NCBI RefSeq assembly: GCF_000003815.2
Contig: NC_049982.1
Span: 5,361,105 to 5,425,104 of the forward strand
DNA: 64,000 nucleotides
Origin: Branchiostoma floridae
Lineage: Eukaryota > Chordata > Leptocardii > Amphioxiformes > Branchiostomatidae
Direction of reading: 5' to 3'
Numbering within the stretch: the stretch's first letter is position 1; each line of letters begins with the position of its first letter. The position numbers were made by a program, and so were the translations under genes. The notes under the pieces were generated by a model. The model saw only the letters and a program-made list of their open reading frames with translations, searched no databases and was not told where the DNA came from. Below are positions 24,275-34,600 of this stretch, piece after piece.

Positions 24275-26800
24275 AGCTGGAAAAACTTTCAAATTGTCTG
24301 ACTCTGAGGTCACACCAATACATTTCCTTGGTTCTTTGATGTTTGGTTTAAGTTATTGATATTTACAAGGCATAAATAAAGGAGTAAAACAGACTAAAAC
24401 AGCTAAGGCATGGACAATTACTTCAAACTTACTGTATTCACTTTCAATCCTTAAACTTTTGTGAACCAATGTAGTGACTTTACCCTCGGACTCTGTTTTC
24501 ATGTTCCAGTGCAGCATGTTTTTCTTTATTGAGAACCAACGATTTCAATTGATGTGGCCTAAGGAAGCAACCTACTAGTAGTGTAGTGTACAGTGTTGGC
24601 TGTCAAGTTTTTGGTGGCCAAATGGTTGTTAGTTCGGGAAGTTATTCCATGTTGACTCCATGTTGAGGCAGTGTTTTGGCTCAAGGTTGCACGGGTTTAC
24701 TGTTGCTGAGAGAAGATAAATGATAGGAATTTGCTCTGGGGAATTGTAAGATACTACATGTATATTGCACTGTTATTTTTTTCTGCATGGTCAAACTTGA
24801 AACACCATTGTGCCCACTTGGTGACATTTTGAATAGATCCAAGGGAGCTTGCCAGCATGCAATTTTTTTTCCTTTTTTTCACAATTGACAACTTTTTTCG
24901 GAATGGACTGCCAATAGCAGAACTACAATGTTGTATGTGCGTATTGAAGGACTGGGCAACTATTCTGCATGTTTCCTACTAGAAATTTTGATAGCTGAAT
25001 TTAGATAGCCAATGGGAGACTGATGGCATTATTTATCTGCTTATTTGGCTCACATTTTTTTGTCTCTGACATCACCCATTGTGATAAATTGTAAGATACT
25101 GTACAGAAACGTGAGGCACGAGGAGACTTTATTTAACAGAATACATTACAGCTTCTACAGTAACTTTTGTATCTAAGTCTAAAGCACTACCATTTTATGG
25201 TCATACTTACAAAAATACAGTATACAACATTAGCTCGGAGTCCTCATATTTAACAGAATACTTAACCCCTTCCTCAATACCGCAAGAACTACCATTCTAT
25301 AGTCATACTTACAAATGTATGTTATCAATTAACAGGTACATGCATTATTAGATGAAATAAACATACTGTACAAATGTATTTCACATAAAGACATCCTCTT
25401 TGTGCTAATTTAAGTTTAGAGTTTTGTGAAATGACCATTTCAGATCAGTTTGAGTTGATAAAGGGGTTCATAAATAAAGTAATGGATATGACACATTTTC
25501 TTTTGAAAATTTTGGAGGTGGCTTCAGAAAAGTTGCATTTTTTCCATGACGAGGTAAGGAAAACGGCAGAATAGGAATGAGAATATGGATAATTAAAAAC
25601 CTGCTGGATTTAAGACTGCCAGTCATATTCTTTTCACAGGGTTGGATTAATGCTAGTTACTGTGGATTAATCTTCATCATTAGTATAAAGTATATTAAGT
25701 TTTAACCCCTTTCCCCTTCCCTGTGCCCTTCACTAAAAAATAGTGTAGTTGCAGACTTTTTAAGTTTGCATCATTCTGATTCATCTCTACACCACAAACT
25801 CATCACATTTGTGAACATTCATTATTGTGTGGCTGCTATTTCTTCAACTGACATCTTAACACCACAAACTCTTGATTTCTTGAGATAGATTGTTTTCCAA
25901 GAAGTTGCATTAACAAATGTGTAAATGTAAGAATATAAGTTTGAAATCCAAGTTTGTTATGGAACTCTCATTTAAACTCATGGTATAAAAAGTACATAGT
26001 AGATATCCGATACCAACAGATACATATGCTCAAATAAAACTTACATACAAGATTACATAATACATCTATTAGATATACAAGTTTTGATCCTCACACGTAA
26101 CGTAAAAAACAGATAACATATACCAAAACAAATTTTGTCTAAAATCTGTGACAATGTGCTTACAGTTGCTGTAGTACATTTTGTATATTGTATCAGAGAA
26201 CCTTGCAGGCAAACAATGGATGAACTAATCTGCACAGCCACAGAACAAAACCACAACCATTGGATGTACTACATGGCCTACGCATTTCTGATCAGAGGAC
26301 AATGAGAATACAAGGTGAAAATTAATCTTGACATTACCTTACAGGCAACTCATACAGCCTGATTGGATTGCAGACCAAACTGAGGTAGGTGGTCAAGATT
26401 GTCCCAGGAATGTGGTTTTGTTAGTCAGTGCTACATACATGTACCAGGTACTTTACTACTTAGTGTTTACAGTTAATATGCAGCACCTTAAAGCTAGAAA
26501 CTTAACATTGACTCAATAGTGTAACAGTAATGGAGATTAAAATAAAACAAAGTTGTGCCTGTTTGCCCAGCCTTGGGCACAGGCAAATTATTTATCTTAA
26601 TGTCCATGAGAGGAATATACCAGTTTGTCTTTGCTTGATCTAAACATGGAACAGATCCATTTGTACAATGATGGATCTCTTTATCTTCCCCTCTCTTGCA
26701 ATGTTGCAGAAACATCACTTAAAGAGGTTGCCTTGCCATCAGTCAGAACTTGTATGATTCTATTCATTTCTAACCCCTCCTGATTTTGAGATGTATGACA
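24275..26800. other. 3' UTR and intergenic DNA between convergent genes
   Basis: AATAAA-type signals occur at about 24374, 25365 and 25472 on plus. About 130 bp are roughly duplicated at 25118-25320 ('atttaacagaatac', 'tagtcatacttacaaa'). No coding region is seen; the BTB gene and the minus-strand AIG1 gene end facing each other here. Confidence 0.5.
24308..24559. mobile_element. Diverged Harbinger-like MITE in the BTB gene 3' UTR
   Basis: Terminal inverted sequences (ggtcacaccaat... and ...attgatgtggcc) match, with divergence, the perfect TIRs of the element at 48182-48549. The right end is followed by TAA, the left preceded by TGA. An AATAAA lies inside at about 24374 and could serve as a polyadenylation signal. 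Confidence 0.55.
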
Positions 26801-28260
26801 TTACCTCACAAAGAATGATTTCAATTGATCCCAGAATGACCGCGGCTTGATTGTGTCAAACAGTTTTGTGTTATCATAGTCTTCATTCATAGCTCTGTCT
26901 CTTGCCGTCCTTTTCACTTCTGTACTAACATCCTTCCATGTAGCCTGACTACTTGTGATCTCTTGTATGATTCTATCCATTTCTTTCCTCCCTTCTTCAA
27001 ACAAGTTATCTGTGTATATTCCATTTTCTTTTACAATGTCATCAACTAACCTGATTAACTTAACCAGTTGCATTCTCAGTATGATCTCATCTTTGGAGAT
27101 GTTGTTGAAGAAGACACACCTATTGCCACATTTTTTAAGTAAATCTTGTAGGGCTTGAGATTTAGGTCTGAGATAGTCCACTTCACTAGCCATAAGTTCA
27201 TCATTTCCAGTAATGAGAAGTAAAGAATGTTTAAGGAACCTTTCCCCAAACATGAGTTCAAATATTCTGAGTGTCTCAGCCTCCTCCCAGGTGAATTTTC
27301 CTCTTCTGAGGACAAGAATAACTGTATGTAGACCTTCAGGGAAGAATGTTACAATACGACAGAGTTCTTTACAGATGTCTGTTACATTACCAGTGTCAAA
27401 CACTCCTGGAGTGTCCAGTACAGTAATTTGCCGATCCTTTTGCCTGATATGTTGCTCACATCTAGCTTTGTCAGAAACTTTGTACTCCTTTCCAGTGATA
27501 TTATTCCCTGTGTGACTTTTCCCTACTCCAGTTTTCCCTACCAGTACAATGCCAAGTTCTTCCCCCTCTGGGATTTGGCAGAGGGGAGAGAGATCTGCAG
27601 TGACGTACCTTCTAGCTCTATTAGACAATTCAGAGATACACTCAATAAGAGTTTTTAATGTCTCCTGCTTGTTTGCTAAATTACCTCTATTTTCAATTGC
27701 AATGACCCTGTTGTTGCATTGTTCAGTAATTTCTTTCTTGTCCTTTGGCAGTCCTTCAAGGAACTCTGGGATATCCTCCTGCTGAGCATGTGTGACCAGG
27801 ATGACAAGATGCTCATACAGTCCATCACCTAACAGCCTGTGGAGGGACTGGAACACTTGGACCTCCTTGTCTTCATTCCTCTGAGAGTCCTTGTAGTCCC
27901 AGACCAGACAGATGGCATCAAAACCCTCAGGAATCATCTTCACAGCTCGGACCAGCTCCTCAAACTCAGACTCAGTCATCTCATGGGAGACTCCGGGGGT
28001 GTCGACTACTGTCACCTTCCTGCTGACTCCATCAACCTCAAGGCTGCTGCTGCCCAGGCTGGACTTTTCTGTTCCTCCTCTCCTGGTGACTCTGAAAACC
28101 TCATGTTCTAAGATGGCGTTGCCTGTGTGGCTCTTGCCATTGTTCTTACAGCCCACAAGCAGGATATTTGTTGACATTTCTTGTTGTACAGCAGTCTCCC
28201 GGTCTTTCATGGTGGGATGCTCTGTCTTATCAGATGCCTGATTTGTGGCCGATGATGAAT
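26801..28260 (-). CDS. Exon: two AIG1/GIMAP GTPase domains in tandem
   Basis: 486 codons plus stop. First G domain: P-loop GCKNNGKS, then DTPGV (G3) and the GIMAP-type VTHAQQED region. Second: GKTGVGKS, DTPGVFDT, then LLITGNDEL (G4-like). An amphipathic, basic C-tail ends in DQLKSFFVR without a membrane anchor. AIG1 GTPases are septin/dynamin-related and GTP-driven oligomerisers. The acceptor is 28263-28261 (ttctgcttcag). The same frame is also open upstream to an ATG at 28309, which would give a 502-residue stand-alone protein. Confidence 0.9.
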
Positions 28261-31200
28261 CTGAAGCAGAATTATACAACTCTAAATAGTCTTTGAATAA
28301 GCTACACATTGACCCTATTCTTCAATAGTGATGGGCTGAAAACACTCTTCATTTGGAATAAAGTTAAGCTTGAGTAACAGCTGCATGTATCATCTTAAAA
28401 TTGCCCTCTCCTGTAAAATTGGATTCAATAGAAACAGCATTCATTACCTCGCACAGATAAGCCTTCCATAATTGATGATCACACACACACAGATACATGT
28501 ACACGCAGAGTCGCAGACAGACACACACACACACATACAGATACATGTGCGCACAGAGTCGCAGACAGACAGACACACACACATACAGATACATGTATGC
28601 ACAGAGTCGCAGACAGACACACACAGATACATGTACACGCAGACAAGCACACAAGTACACATAAACACACCCAAATTATGTACACAGACACACACACATA
28701 CACATGGTATTGACAGGGGAACTGTGGCTTTACAAAACCTTTTAGTCTTAAAAATAAAATATTAACCATCTGAGAACCAGTTCCCCTAATATACTGTCTC
28801 ATAACCCTCTGATATCTGGTTTCAAATCTTTTTTTGCAAACAAATCTAAAATTCTTCCTGATAGAGTCAATTCCAAGTCACCGAGATGGTTTTGAAATAA
28901 TATTTGTAATAAGTTTGAACTATTTTGAGTAAAAGAACATTTCAGTCACTTAAGTTCGAAATTGTTCAAACATTTCAAAATGAAAGTTTAAACATGTTTG
29001 AACCTTTTTATATTTGTTGGAACATTTGGGAAAGTAATGATATAATTATCTCTTTATTTAGAACAATTTTCAAACATCTATGTGTTTTTGTTACTGTTCC
29101 AACATGTTCCAACATTTTGTGTCATTTTTTCCCTCCATAAAAACTTTTATTGACACCATAAACAAAGCTGCTAAGCTTGGTCCTTTGTTTGGCTCTTATA
29201 TTTTTAGATTTTCTCCAGTATACACTGGTGAGTCTTTTGTGAGAAGGTGGCAGACAGACATAATTTCCTGCGCTTGGCAGGGATGTGTGAATTGCCCTCT
29301 TCCCAGCCCACTGACCCAGTTTCATCATGTTGTTTCCATGTTCGAACATGTGATCACAAATGATGCATCTATGTTGGAACAGTTTAGAAACTAACAGAAA
29401 TAATGTATTTGATGTTAGAAATGTTTCTAACATGTTTGAATACTATAGAAATATTTAGAACGTCACATAGATGTTATAAATAGTTCTAAACAGTTACTTA
29501 TCACAGTTAGATTGTTAAAAAGATTTCCAAAATGTTGGAACAAAAGGCAAGAAACACCCTCTCGGTAATATGGAATCGACTCTAATGATCACATCACATA
29601 TCAATTTGAACAAATGGCTCTACATCCTGATTTAACCTTTCAAGTAAAGATCACTTAAATTGATAACGTTACACCAATAACACCAATTAGTTAAGTGCAA
29701 AACATACCTGTTTGTTCTTCTTTGCTTGCTTCACTAGAAAATTCCTCTGGCGCAGGCTGTTTCTCCTTTCTCTTTGAGTCATCCGCCTGATTTTGACGCT
29801 CCATTGTCTGCTTGCCCTTCAGCTGGCCAAAAAGGGATTCTGGCTTGGCTGCTGTGTCCTCACTTGTTTCCTGTGCTAGTTGGAGTTCTTGGGTCTTCTC
29901 TGAGAGAAGCTTCTGCAATGCCTCATTATTCTCTCTCAGTGTTCTGACTTCATCTTGAAGGTTCTCATTACGATTAGACAGTTTTTCTTTTTCATCTGTC
30001 AGTTTCTCAATTATGTGAGTGAGTGTGTCTACTCTTGTCTTATTGATATCCTGTAACTGTTCTATTGTCGTCTTGTTTTCCACAAGATCTTTCTGTGCTT
30101 TCTCGTTCTCCTCTGTAAGCATTGTTACCTGCTTGCTTAGTCTACGCATCAGATCTTCTGACCCCTCTTTGGCTGTCTGTAGCTGTAATTCTAGCTGACT
30201 CACCTTTTGTTCTGTGTTCTGTAACTGTTCTATTGTCACTTTGTGTGCCAACAGGACTTTCTGTGCTTTCTCCTTCTCCTCTTTTAGCATTGTTACCTGC
30301 TTGCTCAAACTTCGGATCTGAGCTTCTGAACTTTCTTTCTCTACTTGTAGCTGTAGTTGGTGTTTTAGCTGACTGAGCCTTTGTTCTGTTTTTCTCACCT
30401 GTTGTAGAGCTGTCTGTACTTGTCTGGCTGTAAAGGTCACTGAGTGTATACTTATATCTACTGTGCCTTTATCAGCCTGATCCTTCCTGCTGAACCTAGC
30501 TAGGTCCAGGCCCATCAGACTGGAATGGTCCACATGTCTTGTGGGGGATGGCAACGTCATGATGTTGTCCACAGAAGTGGTATGATCCAAACCTGTTTAG
30601 TAGGAATTATGGAAAACAAACATTTATGAGGTGTCACATGCAATCAATAGAAACTGTCATTGAGTAGATCTCACCTAATGTTTCATTTAGTACTAATATG
30701 ATTGAGAATTTTTACCCTACTTTGCAAGCTTAGAAAGTAGTAAAAATTGGCCAAAGATGATGATGATGAATGGCCTTTTAAAGATATAAATAACTGACAG
30801 CCTGAATTGGTCCTGAAGACTAACTTGGTCCTACTGCCCATCCGCTTGTTTTGATTACAATTGTGTATATTTCCACCTCTTTCACAAAGGGCAAACTTAC
30901 TTTAAGTATGTGAATATAAAAAAAAAGCTGCATTGATATAATCAGAAAAAAAAAATGTGAATTTACCTTTAGCAGCAGATGTGGTGAGTCTGTAGAACAT
31001 GGCCTTCCTGAAGTCCTCCACATTGATGGTTGCCTTCACTGTGATTCTCTTTCCAAGCTGTGATCTAACCTCACTTAACAAACAACTGAAAAGCATGTTG
31101 CTCAGTTCCCCACCTCTGTACATAAACCAGAGTTTGCATAGCCCAGCCAAGTCTGTACATTGCAGGTAGAATGCTAAGCAGCCACTTCTCACACTTCTGA

Positions 31201-34200
31201 CATCAACACCTTTGATTTTCTCAAGTGTCTTGATTGATTCAATAATGTCAAGTACATCATCTACAGTTTTGATTTCTGGCACTACCTGTCTTAGCAAAGC
31301 AAGAGTTTCATCTGTCATGGTGATTTCAGTTAGAAGGATCTCGCTTGCAGTGGCAAAGTTCCTCATATGCTTAGGGGTCTTGACACTAGGTTTCACTTGT
31401 TCGAGTATCTCCACCTTAATGGGCAAGAGAGGAGGCATTTCTGAAAGAGAAATTGGTTTAATTGTAATGAAAAGTGATTAAGCACTGTGGGCAAAATTAC
31501 TGGTAAATGTACCTGACACCAATATGGATATAATACAACTGGCTTCTTGACAAATGTGCAATGTAGCCAGGTAAAGAAAACTTCCATTGTCAGCTGACCT
31601 GATAGCTGGAGCATAATATTTGTTTTGATAACAAATCTTACCTGGCTTTGAGGCTTTAGCACCATCACCAGACTCTGCTGTAGAAGCACTTCTCTTTCTC
31701 CTCTCAACTTGAGCTGGTTGTGGCATTCCATTCCCTGGAAACAATTCAATTCTGAATTTAAGTTGGATGGTTGGATGGAATCTTAATTGTTATACAGGTT
31801 TTGGTGTAACTGCTCTAATCAAGTGTGTAGATTAGACCAAGCATGCATTTACTAAAAAAACTGTAACCAAATATATGACCATCATCTATTATCCAATGGC
31901 AAATTAATGTTACCTGATAATTAATTCTTTCTGTCAAAATTCCTCCCATCTTTCAACTTACTAGTATTAAGCTGCTGTCAAAACTTTATGTTTTGACCAT
32001 GTGATAGCCAAAGATCATAATGATTCACCTCCATCCGTACAGGCTTTGATGAATTCCTGATGAGACTCTTTCCAGTACTCTGTGGACAGAAGCTCCCTCC
32101 TACATCTTGCTGCTGTTTCAAATGCTGCCTTGTTGTTTTCCAACACTCTCTTAATGTTTTTAGCCCAGTGATTTACATTGGCACTATCTTCACTTTCATC
32201 CATGTCAACAATGGAGTTATGTAGGTCATTTACATGTTCACGAATCAGGTCTGCTAATCCAGACCTGCTTGAAATAAGAACAGGAACGCCAGCAGCAATG
32301 GCCTCCAAGCCAATTAGTCCAAACGGTTCAGCACGGGAGGGTATCAGGACCAGGTGGGCCTGCATCATGTGTTGGTGGATGTCCATCAGTGAGTCACAAT
32401 GTTGGAGCGTCATTGGTAAGTTAGCGGATTTACTGCGATCAATGATTGCCTTGCTTGTTTGAACGTCATCTTTGCTGACGACACAGACACGCCATTTAAT
32501 ATTAATTTTCTCTGCAACAATGCTAAGGGCCCCAGCAGCAAGGTCAAGTCCCATCACTTTCTCGACACCTGTGACGATGCCAATAGACAGGACCACCATT
32601 ATCTCTGACTTCTTGTATTCAGTCTGTGCATCTTCAAAGATCTTTGAAGACCTTGGAACAAACTTAAAATGGTCAGGTCGCTTATTGGCAGGTATAGCGC
32701 TGAACTGGATTTGAAAATGGTCAAAAATCTTGTTTCCAAGGGAAAGGACCACATCAGCCTCTTGTGCATCTTCAAGGATGGACTTTTCCTTCTTACCTAT
32801 GCCCTTGGCCTCCTCCTCTCCTTTGTAGTACTCAGTATCCTCCGGTATGTCATGGGCAAAGAGGATGACTTTTGCATCTTGAAACCGTTCTTTCTTTATC
32901 CTGATTGCAGCCCTGCTTGTGATGTCAAAATGTCCGACAATGCTCCTTACTTTGGAGGGAATGTGTGGGTATCTACCAACGTGGTCAAAAGTCAACCAGG
33001 CCAGAGATGGAGTCCTTGCGTCTTCTGAGTAGAGACTAGGCAGTAAAAGTTCCACTCCATCATTGCATGCATCTTGTTTGTCCTCCTTAGTTGCCTTTAA
33101 AACAGTACTGTACAAAGGTATGTCTGGCACGTGTTCCCGGAGTGTTCCTACCAGCTGCCTGTGTACGGAGGAGATCCCAGCCTTAAGTTTGCCGTACTCC
33201 TCATGGAGCAGCAGAATGGCAGGGATCTCTGTGAATGAACAACAGGTGTGTTTTTGAACGGATGGTTCCATTCCCATGTTTGGTTTCTTGGTAGGATTTG
33301 GCAAAATCAAAGAAAAATTTCTCTCCCCCATAACTGCCTATTAAAGGGACTGCAGAGTTTTCAAACACTCTGAAAACACTTAGTCTAGTGTTGGGACCTC
33401 AAAAAGCTACAAACAAATTTTCATGATATTTGCTTTGTAGCCTTATAGGCAACTTGGGTAGGGATTGAAATCATAAGATAAAAAATATATGTATAATACA
33501 GGACTTATAAATAATGAAATAATCCTGGAGATGAAGATGGAAGGCTCTATGGCTGTGAGCCCATCAAATATTCTGAAGCATTAGTAGAAAACTCTGCTGT
33601 CCCTGTGTCCTACAATAGTAATGCTTCCATAACGTCTTAAGTTCACATAATCAAAAAAGGGTTTGGAGACCTCATACCTCCATGAAATATTGAGCCTTCG
33701 TAGATTTATGGACTCATTAATTATGCAAATAAGGCTATAATTAGCATACTAGTAATCTATTTTATTAATTATGGTCTTCTTGACAACAAACACATATACT
33801 GGCTGTAAAGAAGTCCTTTCATTTGGCAGAAGTTCATGTTCATAATTATCAATTATGCAAATGACTCTTACATTTAAATGATTTATGCAACATGGTGTTC
33901 ATCTTTAACAAACTTACATATGCCACAATGCATTTATTAAGATAATCCCCACCATTTACCACTTTGGAATTGTGTCACTTTCACATCAATTATCCTTTGT
34001 TATATTATAATCCTTAAAATATTTGTTACAAATTAAAATCCCTGAAGTTCCAGAGCAAGAAGCTAAGAGGCCCAAACCTACACAGCCGCTTCCTTATATC
34101 AAAAGCTATCTGGTGCAAATATATTAAGACCTCAACATGCCCAGGACAAAAAATACAAACAAAAACCGGGGGATTACAATCGACCTTGACCTTTGTCTTC

Positions 34201-34517
34201 CCACATACCAAATATCATTACAATCAATTTAGCGGTTGTAAAGTTATGTTGACCACAAATATCCGGAAATGCACGTACACATACACACACAGACCAAAAA
34301 CTATACCTCCATTTTTCATGGAGGTATTAAACAAAGATCATCAGTATCACCCAATACCCACCAACATACCAACCTATACTACTACTAGCTACTTGCTTGC
34401 ACTACCTTGCTTCGCGCGCACACATGCATGATAAAACAGAAATTGTGCATTTCACGGATGATTGGATCTTAACGAAAAGCTGTGTACTTACTTTATCACG
34501 TGAACTGACTTACCCAT
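26801..34517 (-). CDS. Predicted glycosyltransferase / TRADD-N-like / coiled-coil / dual AIG1 GTPase fusion (about 1371 aa)
   Basis: Six minus-strand exons join in phase: 34517-34514 (ATG plus one base), 33228-32029, 31734-31642, 31440-30967, 30592-29708 and 28260-26801 (4116 nt, stop TAA). Every intron is GT-AG and every junction is phase 1. Residues 2-401 are a GT4-like GT-B glycosyltransferase. Residues 402-432 are a basic linker, 433-590 a TRADD-N-like module, 590-885 coiled coil, and 886-1371 two AIG1/GIMAP GTPase domains with P-loops at 922-929 and 1127-1134. No signal peptide or membrane segment is visible, so it is probably cytosolic. The plan recalls NLR-like immune sensors, but no function is proven. 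Alternatively, the glycosyltransferase and AIG1 parts could be separate transcripts; the ORF upstream of 33228 could supply another start at 33331, and the AIG1 exon is also open to an ATG at 28309. Confidence 0.7.
28485..28705. repeat. CA-rich minisatellite in an intron
   Basis: About 3.5 units of roughly 56 bp combine (CA)n tracts with 'gagtcgcagacagacac' and 'cagatacatgta'. It lies in the intron 28261-29707. Confidence 0.85.
28863..29583. mobile_element. TIR element (721 bp) in an intron of the fusion gene
   Basis: Ends 'agagtcaattccaagtcacc' (left) and the imperfect inverse at 29560-29583 (right). The interior is full of 'ttggaaca'/'tgttccaa' motifs. It shares ends with the element at 47630-49049. 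No coding capacity. Confidence 0.6.
29708..30592 (-). CDS. Exon: long coiled coil with internal duplication
   Basis: 295 codons, very rich in E, K, Q and L with heptad spacing from about codon 55 to 235. A block of about 57 residues occurs twice (RSLSKQVTMLKEEKEKAQK / RRLSKQVTMLTEENEKAQK, each followed by TIEQLQ). It would mediate oligomerisation. Acceptor CAG 30595-30593, donor ACAG|GTATGT at 29707; phase 1 at both ends. Confidence 0.8.
30967..31440 (-). CDS. Exon: TRADD-N-like domain
   Basis: 158 codons. An N-terminal helical part is followed by a strand-helix-strand block: SGCLAFYLQC, then LAGLCKLWFMYRGGELS, then KRITVKATINVEDFRKAM. This alternating pattern (hydrophobic strand, Cys, LxxLWxxYxxGxL helix, strand, acidic helix) resembles the N-terminal domain of TRADD and related modules in invertebrate NLR-like proteins. 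The assignment is by pattern only. Acceptor 31443-31441, donor AAAG|GTAAAT at 30966. Confidence 0.55.
31642..31734 (-). CDS. Exon: short basic/serine linker
   Basis: 31 codons including ERRKRSAS, a basic patch that could be a nuclear-localisation or flexible linker segment. Acceptor 31737-31735, donor CCAG|GTAAGA at 31641. It is phase 1 at both ends, like its neighbours. Confidence 0.65.
32029..33228 (-). CDS. Exon: GT-B glycosyltransferase domain (GT4-like)
   Basis: About 400 codons. The N-terminal Rossmann start ILLLHEEYGKLKAGISSVHRQL-type strand-loop is followed by IVGHFDITSRAAI and VILFAHDIPEDTEYY. The C-terminal nucleotide-sugar half has VVLSIGIVTGVEKVMGLDL and the EX7E signature EPFGLIGLE (fusion residues 302-310), then AIAAGVPVLISSRSGL. 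These are the marks of group-1/GT4 retaining transferases. The preferred acceptor (tgttgttcattcacag) is in phase 1, and the 3' donor is GGAG|GTGAAT. Donor sugar and acceptor cannot be told from sequence. Confidence 0.85.
33663..34327. mobile_element. Dispersed 'acctccatgaaa' element, forward copy
   Basis: Starts at 'gacctcatacctccatgaaa' and ends at 'tttttcatggaggta', so its ends are inverted. Its 3' part ('accaaatatcattacaatca', ACACACACAGAC) recurs at about 58025-58135 and inverted at 59669-61108. It lies in the first intron of the fusion gene. Confidence 0.6.
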
Positions 34518-34600
34518 TATAACGACTGTCCTAGCCCATCATTTGTTGCTTGGATGTCTTCGTGTTCTGTTGGTAACAGAATTAAGACGTACATTATGAT
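34514..34600 (-). other. Probable first exon: 5' UTR plus ATG-G
   Basis: Reading on minus, ATGG is followed immediately by a consensus donor GTAAGT (34513-34508). This leaves a one-codon-plus-one-base coding start in phase 1. It fits the glycosyltransferase exon, whose acceptor is at 33231-33229, and gives M-E-I-P-A-I-L-L-L. A short upstream ATG-ATG-GGC-TAG frame precedes it. The 5' limit is not defined. Confidence 0.5.

Noticed and set aside
28364-28802. Cysteine/valine-rich repeat peptides on minus and TQ/H-rich on plus
   Set aside because: Translation of a CA-rich minisatellite in an intron.
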